In this document: positions 1-9,223 of the stretch, one piece after another
How positions within the stretch are numbered: position 1 is the first letter of the stretch
How the letters are laid out: each line of letters opens with the position of its first letter
Origin: Conexibacter arvalis
GTDB taxonomy: Bacteria > Actinomycetota > Thermoleophilia > Solirubrobacterales > Solirubrobacteraceae
Reading direction: 5' to 3'
DNA: 64,000 bases
NCBI RefSeq assembly: GCF_014199525.1
Contig: NZ_JACHNU010000005.1
Coordinates: 124,001-188,000 of the forward strand
The notes under the pieces: model-generated
Seen by the model: the letters and a program-made list of their open reading frames with translations, nothing else
Told to the model about the DNA's origin: nothing
Database searches by the model: none
Translations under genes and position numbers: made by a program

Positions 1-81
1 GGCCAGCTCCCGGCCCGACCAATCGCGCCGCGTCTGCAGCAGCGCGAGCAGCTTCAGCAGTCGTCCCGAGGTCTCGGTCAT
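1..81 (-). CDS. WYL/YafY-type HTH transcriptional regulator, N-terminus only
   Basis: Only the first 27 codons lie in the window, read leftwards from ATG at 81. They begin MTETSGRLLKLLALLQTRRD and continue WSGRELA, the standard opening of DeoR-type winged-helix regulators with a WYL ligand domain. The DNA-binding helix and the WYL part lie outside the window. The gene is divergent from the DrrA-like ABC exporter, and a dyad lies between them, so it probably regulates itself and the exporter. Family recognition rests on this short stretch alone. Confidence 0.7.
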   Translation of the reverse strand, partial: MTETSGRLLKLLALLQTRRDWSGRELA

Positions 82-83
82 TG

Positions 84-104
84 CTGACCTGCAAGATGTC
101 AGGT
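84..104. promoter_or_regulatory. Overlapping dyads between the WYL regulator and the ABC exporter
   Basis: Two overlapping perfect inverted repeats occupy this 21-bp stretch: CTGAC (84-88) with GTCAG (98-102), and ACCTG (87-91) with CAGGT (100-104). They sit just upstream of the regulator ATG and about 30 bp upstream of the exporter -10 box. That is a reasonable place for an autoregulatory operator. The assignment is inference from position and symmetry. Confidence 0.45.
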
Positions 105-134
105 ATTGCGGTCGCGACCTGGCCTAAACCCTCC

Positions 135-140
135 GTAGCC
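135..140 (+). promoter_or_regulatory. -10 box TAGCCT of the ABC exporter operon
   Basis: TAGCCT ends 8 nt before the ATG at 149. Transcription starting about 7 nt downstream of the box would begin close to the start codon, giving a leaderless mRNA. This is one of many similar arrangements in the window. No good ribosome site precedes the ATG. Confidence 0.5.
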
Positions 141-148
141 TGCTCCGC

Positions 149-1167
<1,019 letters not shown>

Positions 1168-1171
<4 letters not shown>

Positions 1172-1935
1172 GGCGGCTGGTGTCCGACACGATGGTGATC
1201 GCGGAGCGCAACCTCGTGCGCCTGCCGCGCTCGCCCGACCTGCTGCTCGCGTTCACCGTCCAGCCGGTGATGTTCGTGCTGCTGTTCGTCTACGTCTTCG
1301 GCGGCGCGATCAGCACGCCCGGCTACGACTACGTCGACTTCCTGATCCCGGGCATCATCGTCCAGAACATCGCCTTCGGCGGGTTCACGACGGCGCTCGG
1401 GCTCTCCGAGGACATGACGAAGGGCCTGATCGACCGCTTCCGCTCGCTGCCGATGGCGCGCGCCGCGGTGCTCGCCGGGCGGACGCTCGCCGACGTCGCG
1501 ACCAACCTGCTGTCGTGCGCGGTGCTGCTGATCACCGGCCTGATCATCGGCTTCTCGTTCGACGCGAGCATCGGCGAGATCGTGCTCGGCTTCCTGCTCC
1601 TGCTGCTGTTCGGGTACGCCTTCTCGTGGATCTTCGCACTGCTGGGGCTGGGGGTCTCCTCGCCGGAGGCGGCCAACTCGCTCGGCTTCATCGCCGTCTT
1701 CCCGCTGACGTTCATCTCCTCGGCGTTCGTGCCGGCGGAGTCGATGCCGGCGGCGCTGGAGTGGTTCGCCGAGATCAACCCGTTCACGATCGTCGTCGAC
1801 GCGATGCGCTCGCTGTGGCTCGGCGCGCCGGCCGGCAACAGCGTCTGGGGCGCGTTCGCGTGGGCGTTCGCGCTGATCGCGATCTTCGCCCCGCTGGCCG
1901 TCGCGCGCTACCGCCGCGCGGCCGGCAGAGCGTGA
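1168..1935 (+). CDS. DrrB-type ABC-2 family permease
   Basis: This is the 255-residue membrane partner of the upstream ATPase. Its ATG overlaps the ATPase stop codon, so the two are translationally coupled. It has about six hydrophobic segments. The first follows the cytoplasmic amphipathic N-terminus (near residues 25-50), and others fall near 55-80, 105-130, 140-165, 175-195 and 225-250. The layout matches ABC2_membrane/DrrB proteins in length and order. Together the two proteins should form a homodimeric exporter in the cytoplasmic membrane. The substrate cannot be told from sequence. A strong hairpin follows the stop. Confidence 0.85.
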
Positions 1936-1945
1936 GCTGAGCGGA

Positions 1946-1978
1946 GCCGGCCGCCCCGCGGACCGCGGGGCGGCCGGT
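1946..1978 (+). terminator. Hairpin terminator after the DrrAB-like operon
   Basis: A perfect 14-bp stem (1947-1960 with 1964-1977) closes a 3-nt loop, starting 11 bp after the permease stop. There is no U-tract, as is common in high-GC actinobacteria. Confidence 0.7.
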
Positions 1979-2033
1979 GTCCGTCTGAAAACACCGATGG
2001 GTCTGCATCTGGAAGTGCATTGACGATGCGGAC

Positions 2034-2039
2034 TACGGT
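2034..2039 (+). promoter_or_regulatory. -10 box TACGGT of the penicillin-acylase-family gene
   Basis: TACGGT ends 7 nt before the ATG at 2047. This gives a leaderless start and argues against the in-frame TTG at 2020 and ATG at 2026, which lie upstream of the expected transcription start. Confidence 0.5.
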
Positions 2040-2046
2040 CGCGTTC

Positions 2047-4509
2047 ATGAGATGTCGTCGCCCCGTCGCGCGCGCCGCTGCGATCTGCGCCGCCGCCCTC
2101 CTCGCCCTCTCCGCGAACGCCGCCGCGAAGGACTACGCCGGCACCGCGCTCAACATCATCCCGTCGGGCCAGTGGGGCAGCGCGGGAGCGCCGCCGGCCG
2201 CCAGCGAGCAGGCGGAGATGTACGACGGGCTCACGCCGCTGTTCGACCAGGTCGGCGCCGCCGACCTGAGGCGGTTCTTCAAGCCGCAGACCTTCGGGAC
2301 CAGAGGCCAGTGCCCGTGCACGGTCGAGAGAGTGCCGCGCAGAGGCGTGAGAATCGTGCGCGACAGATACAACGTCCCGCACATCACCGGGCGAAACCGG
2401 CTCGACCTCGACTGGGCGGCCGGCTGGGTGCTGGCGACCGACCGCGCGCTGCTGATGAGCCTCGGCCGCTACCCGGCCCGCTTCGCCGCGCTCGACGCGC
2501 CCGGCGTCGACGCCTTCAGCCTCGTCACGAGCCTCTCCAGCGTGCAGGTGACCGCGCAGGCCGACCGCATCATCGAGCGCGAGCAGACGCGGGCGCTGAG
2601 GGCGCGCGGCAGAGAGGGCCGCGCGCTGCTGCGCGACATCGACGAGTACGTCAAGGGGATCAACGCCCGCCTGCGGCACGACGGCTCGACGCAGGCGCCG
2701 TGGAGACGGGTCGACGTCTACGCGATCAACGCGCTCGCCGGCCAGATCTTCGGCCAGGGCGGGGGAGACGAGACACGTCGCTCGATGCTGCTCGACGGGC
2801 TGACGAGAAAGCTCGGCGCCGCCGCCGGCAGACGGGTCTTCGACGACCTCTCCCAGCGCGTCGACGACGACACGTCGGTGACGATCGGCAAGCGCTTCCC
2901 GTACGGCGCGGTGCCGAAACGGGCGCCGGGCAGCGCCGTCGTCGACAACGGCTCGATGAGCCCGACCGCGCTCGCCGCGACCGCCAACGCGACGGTCGCC
3001 CACAGAGACATGTCGAACTTCCTGATCGTCTCGGGCAGACGCTCGACCAACGGCCACCCGCTGTTCGTCGCCGGCCCCCAGATCGGCTACTTCTATCCCG
3101 GCCTGACGCTCGAGATGGATTTGAGAGCGCCGGGGATCCAGGCCCGCGGCGCGGCGATGCCGGGCGGCGCCGGCAACCTCCTGATCGGCCGCGGCCCGGA
3201 CTTCGCCTGGTCGCTCACCTCGGCGGGCTCGGACACCAACGACCAGTTCGTCGAGACGCTCTGCGGCGGCTCGGACGCCAAGTACCTCTACAGGGGCAGA
3301 TGCCGCCGGATGGGCTTCGTCGACGCCGGCACGATCGTCGGCAGAGGCGCCGTCAAGTACCGCACGACCGTCCACGGCCCGGTGCTCGGCTACGCGACGG
3401 TGAAGGGGCGACGGGTCGCGATCTCCTTCCAGCGCTCCAGCCGCGGCAAGGACATCCTCTGGCAGCTCGCCTTCAAGCGCTTCACCGACGGCCGCGTGAC
3501 CGGCGTCAGATCGTTCTTCGCCGCCGCCGCGACCTCGCCGTTCACCTTCAACGTCGGCTACGCCGACGACCGCGACATCGCGATGTACTCGACCGGCCTG
3601 CTGCCGATCCGCGACAGACGGACCGACCCACGCCTGCCGACGATCGGCACCGGCAGATACGAGTGGAAGGGCTGGCTGCCGGCCAGAGCCCACCCGCAGG
3701 TCGTCAACCCGCGCTCCGGCCAGCTCGTCAACTGGAACAACAAGCCGGCCGCCGGCTTCCCGTCGGCCGACGACAACTGGTCGCAGGGCTCGACCCAGCG
3801 CAACCAGATGCTGGAGGCCGGCCTGAAGCAGAGATCGAAGCACGACCTCGCCTCCGTCACCGCGGCGATGAACGCGGCGGCGACCCAGGACCTGCGCGTC
3901 CAGGGCACGCTGCTCGACGGGATCGGCGCCGTGCTCGCCGGCTCGCCGGCGCCGAGCGCCCGCTCCCAGCAGCTGCTCGACCTGCTCGTGAGATGGCGCG
4001 CCGCAGGCGCCAGCCGGCTCGACCGCGACCTCGACGGGCTGATCGACGCCGGCCCGGCCGCGGCGATCGTCGACGAGCTCTACCCGCGGATCGCCGACAA
4101 GGTCTTCGAGTCGCTGCTCGGCGCCGACCTGACCGCCCAGCTGACGTCGCTGACCGGCCGCACGAACGGGCCGGCCAGCGGCTTCACCGGCGGTCGCATC
4201 AACTACCTCGACAAGGACCTGCGGGCGCTGACCGGCACGAGATTCCGCTCGCCGTTGGGCACGCGCTTCTGCGGATCGGGCGACCTGGCGGCCTGTCGCG
4301 CGTCGATCTGGCAGGCGTTCGAGGAGGCCGGCGCGGCGCTCGCCGCGGCGAGAGGCTCCGAGGACCCGGCGCAGTGGACCTCCGACGCGACGCGCGAGCG
4401 GATCAGATTCGCCCCAGGCCTGCTGCCGACGACGATCCGCTACACCAACCGCCCGAGCGGCATCCAGCAGGTGATCACCTTCACCGGCCACCGCAGGATC
4501 CGCAGGTAG
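2047..4509 (+). CDS. Secreted penicillin acylase family hydrolase
   Basis: This is an N-terminal-nucleophile hydrolase precursor of 820 residues, expected to self-cleave into alpha and beta subunits. It opens with an Arg-rich, Ala-rich signal peptide (MRCRRPVARAAAI...LSANAAAKD), so it is exported. The probable nucleophile is Ser323 in HRDMSNFLIVSG, which matches the S-N-x-W/F start of beta subunits in this family; the RSTNGHPLF stretch follows as expected. The family includes penicillin, cephalosporin, aculeacin and acyl-homoserine-lactone acylases. The substrate is unknown. The gene stands alone between two hairpin terminators. It uses AGA for arginine more than 20 times, unusual for DNA this GC-rich. 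Confidence 0.85.
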   Translation: MRCRRPVARAAAICAAALLALSANAAAKDYAGTALNIIPSGQWGSAGAPPAASEQAEMYDGLTPLFDQVGAADLRRFFKPQTFGTRGQCPCTVERVPRRGVRIVRDRYNVPHITGRNRLDLDWAAGWVLATDRALLMSLGRYPARFAALDAPGVDAFSLVTSLSSVQVTAQADRIIEREQTRALRARGREGRALLRDIDEYVKGINARLRHDGSTQAPWRRVDVYAINALAGQIFGQGGGDETRRSMLLDGLTRKLGAAAGRRVFDDLSQRVDDDTSVTIGKRFPYGAVPKRAPGSAVVDNGSMSPTALAATANATVAHRDMSNFLIVSGRRSTNGHPLFVAGPQIGYFYPGLTLEMDLRAPGIQARGAAMPGGAGNLLIGRGPDFAWSLTSAGSDTNDQFVETLCGGSDAKYLYRGRCRRMGFVDAGTIVGRGAVKYRTTVHGPVLGYATVKGRRVAISFQRSSRGKDILWQLAFKRFTDGRVTGVRSFFAAAATSPFTFNVGYADDRDIAMYSTGLLPIRDRRTDPRLPTIGTGRYEWKGWLPARAHPQVVNPRSGQLVNWNNKPAAGFPSADDNWSQGSTQRNQMLEAGLKQRSKHDLASVTAAMNAAATQDLRVQGTLLDGIGAVLAGSPAPSARSQQLLDLLVRWRAAGASRLDRDLDGLIDAGPAAAIVDELYPRIADKVFESLLGADLTAQLTSLTGRTNGPASGFTGGRINYLDKDLRALTGTRFRSPLGTRFCGSGDLAACRASIWQAFEEAGAALAAARGSEDPAQWTSDATRERIRFAPGLLPTTIRYTNRPSGIQQVITFTGHRRIRR

Positions 4510-4586
4510 CCCGACGGGGTCGGCGGGCGCTCGGGTGCCTGCCGGCACGGCCTTCCCGCCGCGCGCTGCCGCGGTGACGGATCACG

Positions 4587-4610
4587 GCCGCGGCGCTTCG
4601 GCGCCGCGGC
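4587..4610 (+). terminator. Hairpin terminator with TTCG loop
   Basis: A perfect 10-bp GC stem (4587-4596 with 4601-4610) closes a TTCG tetraloop about 80 bp after the acylase stop. UUCG loops are exceptionally stable, so this is a convincing terminator. Confidence 0.75.
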
Positions 4611-4672
4611 GCTCGCACGTGGTCGGTCGTGTGACCGATCTCGCTCTTTGGCGCCGTCGCGCTCACATCTGC

Positions 4673-4720
4673 TTGACATCTCGGTCTAGATGTCTATACA
4701 AATGCGGACGTTGTCTAGAC
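4673..4720 (+). promoter_or_regulatory. Promoter and triple operator of the GntR regulator gene
   Basis: TTGACA (4673-4678) and TATACA (4695-4700) are separated by 16 bp, close to the sigma-70 consensus. Three GTCTAxAy units overlap this promoter: GTCTAGAT (4684-4691) and GTCTATAC (4692-4699) in tandem, then the perfect palindrome GTCTAGAC (4713-4720). GT-x-TA-x-AC cores are typical of HutC-subfamily GntR operators. The sites cover the -10 box and the transcript start, which suggests autorepression and control of the operon downstream. Confidence 0.7.
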
Positions 4721-4728
4721 CTTTGGTG

Positions 4729-5442
4729 ATGGCTTCCGTTCCCGCACACCAGCAGATCCGCGACGAGCTGATCGCAGAGATCGAGTCCGGCGCCCTTGGG
4801 CCCGGAGCGAGACTGCCCGGCGAGATCGCGCTCGCCAAGCGCTTCGGCGTCACGCGCATGACGCTGCGCCAGGCGCTCGCCGCGATGGTCAACGACGGGA
4901 TGCTCGTCCGCCGTCAAGGCGTCGGCACGTTCGTCGCCCAGGACGCCGCGAGGCGCCGCAACATGACGCGCCTCACGGGCTTCCGCGAGGACATGCGCAA
5001 CGAGGGGCGCCCGGTCGAGACGCGCATGCTCGCGCAGGAGATCCGGCCGGCGACCGCCGAGGTCGCCACCCCGCTCGGACTCGAGGAGGGGGCGCACGTG
5101 ACGCTCGTCGAGCGGCTGCGGCTCGTCGGCGGGGAGCCGGTCGTGATCCAGCGCTCGTGGATCCCCTACGAGCGCTGTCCCGAGCTGTGGCGCGAGCCGC
5201 TCGTCGAGGGATCGCTGTACGCGACGCTCCAGACCCGCTGGGCCGTCGAGCTGCGGCGGGCGGACCAGTCCTTCAGCGCCGTGGAGGCGAGCAGCGAGCA
5301 GGCCGCCCTGCTCGACGTCGCGCCCGGCGCGCCACTGCTGCAGGTCGAGCGGCTCACGCTCGACGACGCCAACGTGCCCGTCGAGGTCGCGCAGAGCTGG
5401 ATGCGGCCCGGGTTCGGCATCACCACGCACATCGAACGATGA
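4729..5442 (+). CDS. GntR family (HutC subfamily) transcriptional regulator
   Basis: This is a 237-residue repressor-type protein. A winged-helix domain covers about residues 5-70 (AHQQIRDELIAEIESG, then LAKRFGVTRMTLRQALAAM). A UTRA effector domain covers about 85-235, with the usual VVIQRSWIPY and AEVEASS-type blocks. ATG at 4729 is chosen because in-frame ATGs further upstream lie at or before the -10 box and could not be translated. The gene overlaps the start of the ThDP enzyme (ATGA) and heads the run to 16.3 kb. The effector is probably the imported substrate or an intermediate; its identity is unknown. Confidence 0.88.
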   Translation: MASVPAHQQIRDELIAEIESGALGPGARLPGEIALAKRFGVTRMTLRQALAAMVNDGMLVRRQGVGTFVAQDAARRRNMTRLTGFREDMRNEGRPVETRMLAQEIRPATAEVATPLGLEEGAHVTLVERLRLVGGEPVVIQRSWIPYERCPELWREPLVEGSLYATLQTRWAVELRRADQSFSAVEASSEQAALLDVAPGAPLLQVERLTLDDANVPVEVAQSWMRPGFGITTHIER

Positions 5443-7166
5443 ATGGAGTTCCCCTGTCCACCAAGACCCTGACCGGCGGCGAGCTCGTCGTGGAGACCCT
5501 TGCCGCGCTCGGCGTCGAGGCCGTGTTTGGCGTGCCGGGAGGCCAGACGCTCGCGATCACCGACGCGATCCTCGACCGCTCGGACATGCGCTTCGTGACC
5601 GCACGCCACGAGGGCGCCGCGGCGTGCATGGCCGACGCCGTCGGTCGCATGACCGGCAGACCGGGCGTCTGCATCGCCACCACCGGCCCCGGCGCCACGA
5701 ATCTGCTGACCGGCGTCGGCGGCGCGTTCCGGGACTCCAGCCCGGTCCTCGTGCTGACGTGCAACAACCGCCTGCCGGATCTCGGCCGCGATGACGCCCA
5801 GAACGCCGACCACGTCGCGATCTTCCAGTCGCTGGTCAAGTGGGCCAAGCTCGTCTCCCACCCCAACACGATCGTGCAGATCGTGCAGGAGGCGTTCCTC
5901 AAGGCGACGACCGGGAACCCGGGCCCCGTGCTGATCGACTTCGCCCGCGACGTGATCGAGGCGGAGCTGGACCCGTCGATGCTCGACGCGGTCGCTCCGA
6001 CGGCCGCGATGACCGCGCTCGAGCGCGAGCGCAGCGCCGGCGACCCGGCACGCGTGCGGCTCGCCGCCGAGCAGCTCGCGGCCGCCGAGCGCCCCGTCAT
6101 CTGGCTCGGCAACGGCGCCAAGCTGTCGGGCGCCGGCGAGGCCGCGCTGCAGCTCGCCGAGCAGCTCGACGCGCCGGTCATCACGACCTTCAACGGGATG
6201 GGCGTCGTCCCGACCACGCACCCCAACGTCTACGGCGCGCTGACGCGCATGGGCACCGAGCTCTCCTCGCGCGCGCTGGCCGGCGCCGACCTGCTGCTGG
6301 CCGTCGGCAACTCGATGAACGCGATCTCAACCGGCCGCTGGTCGATGCAGCTGCCGGAGCGGATCCTCCAGGTCGACGTCGACGCCTTCACCGTCGGCCG
6401 CTACTACGGTCCGCGCACGACGAGCGTGCTCGGCGACGCGCGCGCGGTGCTCGAGCAGCTGACCGCGGCGACCACCGGCGCCCCCGGCGACGCGGCCGCC
6501 AAGCGCAAGGCGCGCCTGGCCGAGCTCGCCGCGGCGCGCGCCGACTGGCTGGAGCGCACCGCCACCACCGCCACGGCGCAGCCGAACACCGTCGGCCCCG
6601 ACGCGATCATGCGCGTCGTCCGCGAGGCGGTCCCGGACGAGACGGTCGCCGTCTTCGACGCCGGCAACCCGGGCGTCTGGTCGTACCTGTGGCCGATCCG
6701 CGCGGTCGACACGTACCTCAAGCCGGTCGGCTTCGGCAACATGGGCTTCGCCGTCCCGGCCGCCGTCGGCGCCTCGACCGTCGCGCCCGAGACGCCGATC
6801 GTCGCCTTCGTCGGCGACGGCTCGCTCGGCATGAGCCTCGGCGAGCTGGAGACGCTCGCGCGCGAGCAGACCAACGCCGTGATCGTCGTGATGAACGACA
6901 GCGGCTACGGCAACATCCGCCAGGAGCAGGTCGTCCACTACGGCGACACGCGCACGATCGGCGTCGACTTCGGCGACGTCGACTACGCGGCCGTGGCGCG
7001 CGCCTGCGGGGTCGACGCGGTCCGCGTCACCGACGAGCAGGCGCTCGCCGACGCCGTCCGCGCGGCGATCGCCAAGCCCGGCCCGTACGTCGTCGAGGTC
7101 GTCCAGGACCCCGAGATCAACGCCTGGACCTACCCGCTGTTCAAGTCCTACGAGCTGGAGGACTAG
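5439..7166 (+). CDS. Thiamine diphosphate-dependent enzyme, acetolactate synthase-like superfamily
   Basis: This 575-residue protein has the three-domain ThDP fold: PYR domain (about 10-180), central domain (about 200-340) and PP domain (about 370-560). The cofactor-activating Glu is in RHEGAA (Glu58). The ThDP/Mg motif runs from GDGS (459-462) to NDSGYGN (486-492). The superfamily includes decarboxylases, carboligases and C-C hydrolases. The sequence does not clearly fit oxalyl-CoA decarboxylase, IolD or sulfoacetaldehyde acetyltransferase. Its place between a GntR gene and a CoA transferase, in a unit with a sugar importer and a kinase, suggests it cleaves or decarboxylates a 2-oxo or cyclic diketo intermediate. 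The start overlaps the GntR stop. Confidence 0.8.
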   Translation: MNGVPLSTKTLTGGELVVETLAALGVEAVFGVPGGQTLAITDAILDRSDMRFVTARHEGAAACMADAVGRMTGRPGVCIATTGPGATNLLTGVGGAFRDSSPVLVLTCNNRLPDLGRDDAQNADHVAIFQSLVKWAKLVSHPNTIVQIVQEAFLKATTGNPGPVLIDFARDVIEAELDPSMLDAVAPTAAMTALERERSAGDPARVRLAAEQLAAAERPVIWLGNGAKLSGAGEAALQLAEQLDAPVITTFNGMGVVPTTHPNVYGALTRMGTELSSRALAGADLLLAVGNSMNAISTGRWSMQLPERILQVDVDAFTVGRYYGPRTTSVLGDARAVLEQLTAATTGAPGDAAAKRKARLAELAAARADWLERTATTATAQPNTVGPDAIMRVVREAVPDETVAVFDAGNPGVWSYLWPIRAVDTYLKPVGFGNMGFAVPAAVGASTVAPETPIVAFVGDGSLGMSLGELETLAREQTNAVIVVMNDSGYGNIRQEQVVHYGDTRTIGVDFGDVDYAAVARACGVDAVRVTDEQALADAVRAAIAKPGPYVVEVVQDPEINAWTYPLFKSYELED

Positions 7167-7170
7167 GACG

Positions 7171-8355
7171 ATGCCGGGGCCCCTCGACGGGATTCGCGTG
7201 CTCGACCTCTCCCGCTTCATCGCGGGCCCGTTCTGCGCGCAGATGCTCGGCGACATGGGCGCCGACGTGATCAAGGTCGAGCGCCCCAGCGGCGAGGACG
7301 CACGCCACCACGCGCCGTTCTACAAGGGCGAGAGCGTCTACACGATGGTCTTCAACCGCAACAAGCGCGGGGTGACGCTGAGCACGCGCCACCCGCGGGC
7401 GCAGCGCCTCCTCGAGGGGCTCGTGAAGTCCTCCGACGTGCTGGTGGAGAACTTCCGTCCCGGCACGCTGGAGGCGATGGGCTTCGGCTACGAGCGGCTG
7501 CGCGAGCTCAACCCGCGGCTGGTGATCACCTCGATCTCCGGCTTCGGGCAGACCGGGCCGCTCGCCGAGCGGGCCCTCTTCGACGCGATCGCGCAGGCGA
7601 CGTCGGGCCTGATGTCGATGACCGGCGCGGCGGGCAACCCGACGTTGACCGGCACCTACGTCGCCGACTACATCGCGGGGCTGCACGGCGTGATCGGCAC
7701 GCTGCTCGCGCTCCAGCACCGCGAGCGCACCGGCGAGGGCCAGGTCGTCGACGTCGGCTCGCTCGACGCGCTCTTCTCGTGCCTGGGCACCGCGCCCTCG
7801 GCGCAGGCGATGCTCGGCGAGATCCCGACCCGCACCGCCAGCTCGCGCGACGTGCTGACCGGCCCGGCGAACGTCTTCGCCGCCCGCGACGGGCACATCT
7901 ACCTGCACGCCGGCACCAACCCGCTGTTCCCGCGCCTCTGCGAGGTGATGGGACGGCCCGAGCTGGCCGCCGACGAGCGCTTCAGAGACGTGCCCAGCCG
8001 GATGGCCAACATCGACGCGATCGAGGCCGAGGTGAGCGCGTGGCTGGCGGAGCGCACCGTCGAGGAGGCGGGCGAGGAGCTGACGCGCGTCGGCATCCCA
8101 TGGGGCAGAGTGGCGACGATCGAGGAGGTCGTCGCCTCGCCGCAGATCGCCGCGCGCGAGATGCTCGTCGAGGTCGAGCACCCGACGCTCGGGCCGCTGA
8201 CCGTGCCCGGCATCCCGGTCAAGCTCAGCGACAGCCCCGGCACGGTGCGCAAGGCGCCGCCGCTGGTCGGCGAGGACACCGACGAGGTCTACCGCGAGCT
8301 GCTGGGCCTCGACGACGCCGAGCTGGCGCGGCTGCGCGAGGACGGCGCGATATGA
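7171..8355 (+). CDS. CaiB/BaiF (class III) CoA transferase
   Basis: This is a 394-residue cytoplasmic enzyme that moves CoA between carboxylates through a covalent aspartyl-CoA intermediate. The N-terminus LDGIRVLDLSRFIAGPFC and the block DVLVENFRPG are family hallmarks. The catalytic Asp is probably Asp166 in TYVADYIAGL. It starts 4 bp after the ThDP enzyme, with AGGACG as ribosome site, and overlaps the following cyclase gene. A formyl-CoA transferase role was considered, because class III transferases pair with oxalyl-CoA decarboxylases, but the neighbours do not otherwise suggest oxalate use. Donor and acceptor are unknown. Confidence 0.85.
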   Translation: MPGPLDGIRVLDLSRFIAGPFCAQMLGDMGADVIKVERPSGEDARHHAPFYKGESVYTMVFNRNKRGVTLSTRHPRAQRLLEGLVKSSDVLVENFRPGTLEAMGFGYERLRELNPRLVITSISGFGQTGPLAERALFDAIAQATSGLMSMTGAAGNPTLTGTYVADYIAGLHGVIGTLLALQHRERTGEGQVVDVGSLDALFSCLGTAPSAQAMLGEIPTRTASSRDVLTGPANVFAARDGHIYLHAGTNPLFPRLCEVMGRPELAADERFRDVPSRMANIDAIEAEVSAWLAERTVEEAGEELTRVGIPWGRVATIEEVVASPQIAAREMLVEVEHPTLGPLTVPGIPVKLSDSPGTVRKAPPLVGEDTDEVYRELLGLDDAELARLREDGAI

Positions 8356-9191
8356 GCCTGCCGGTCTCGCTCGAGGCGCTCGCGCTGCCCAGACGAGGCG
8401 TCATGTACGACCTCAGCTCGGGCTGGTGGCCCGGCATGCCGCTCGCCGAGGGGCACCCGCCGTTCCAGGTGCTGACCTACCGCTCGCCGGCCGGTCAGCG
8501 CAACCAGGGAGACGTCTCGTTCCTGCAGGACAACCCGCTCAACTTCGGGTGGGTCTCCGAGCTGCTGATGTGCACGATGCACACCGGCACGCACATCGAC
8601 GCGCTCGCGCACACCACCTGCGGCCCGGACGCCGCCTGGCACGGAGGCCACAGCTCGCACACCGAGCTGGGCGACTTCGGGCCGATGAGCAAGGACGCGT
8701 CCGAGCTGCCGCCGATGGTCGCGCGGGGCGTCTCGCTGGACATCCCCGGCGCGCTGGGCGTCGAGCAGCTCGAGTCCGGCCAGCCGGTCGGCGTCGAGCA
8801 GCTGGAGGCCGCCTGCGCGCGCCAGCGGGTCGAGATCCGCAGGGGCGACGTCGCCCTGATCCGGACCGGCACGATGCTGCACTGGCCCGACGTCGAGCGG
8901 ATGCCGGTCGGCGCCGGCCTCGATCACGACGGCGCCCTCTGGCTCGCCGAGCGCGGGATCGCCGCCGTCGGCGGCGACACGGCCGTCGTGGAGGCGCAGC
9001 CCTCCGGCCGCCGGGGCGACCCCCAGCCCGTCCATCGCGCGTTGATCTTCGAGCGCGGCATCCCGATCGTCGAGTGGGTGAGCCAAGAGGAGCTCGCGCG
9101 CGACGGGGTGTCCGAGTTCCTGTTCGTCTGTCTGCCCTTGAGCATCAAGGGCGCCACTGGCTCGCTGGTCCGGCCTCTGGCCATCGCCTAG
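8352..9191 (+). CDS. Cyclase family (KynB-like) metal-dependent hydrolase
   Basis: This 279-residue protein belongs to the 'cyclase' family, which includes kynurenine formamidase and isatin hydrolase. These enzymes hydrolyse cyclic or N-formyl amides and lactones with bound metal. The metal motif HTGTHIDALAH lies at residues 77-87. A C-terminal block (FLFVCLPLSIKGATGSLVRP) matches the family end. ATG at 8352 overlaps the CoA transferase stop. It is the first of two cyclase genes in this unit; the second (13062) is shorter and differs, so they probably act on different intermediates. A lactonase or amidohydrolase role is inference. Confidence 0.82.
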   Translation: MSLPVSLEALALPRRGVMYDLSSGWWPGMPLAEGHPPFQVLTYRSPAGQRNQGDVSFLQDNPLNFGWVSELLMCTMHTGTHIDALAHTTCGPDAAWHGGHSSHTELGDFGPMSKDASELPPMVARGVSLDIPGALGVEQLESGQPVGVEQLEAACARQRVEIRRGDVALIRTGTMLHWPDVERMPVGAGLDHDGALWLAERGIAAVGGDTAVVEAQPSGRRGDPQPVHRALIFERGIPIVEWVSQEELARDGVSEFLFVCLPLSIKGATGSLVRPLAIA

Positions 9192-9223
9192 CGGCGAGCC
9201 GTACCCCCGGAGGAGGGAGAGAA

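Noticed and set aside
4690-4728. Upstream in-frame starts for the GntR gene (4690 and 4702)
   Set aside because: They lie at or before the -10 box TATACA and would not be in the transcript; ATG 4729 is used.
5439-8355. Oxalate use through oxalyl-CoA decarboxylase and formyl-CoA transferase
   Set aside because: The class pairing fits, but the ThDP sequence lacks clear oxalyl-CoA decarboxylase features and the operon also has a sugar importer, FGGY kinase and cyclases that oxalate would not need.
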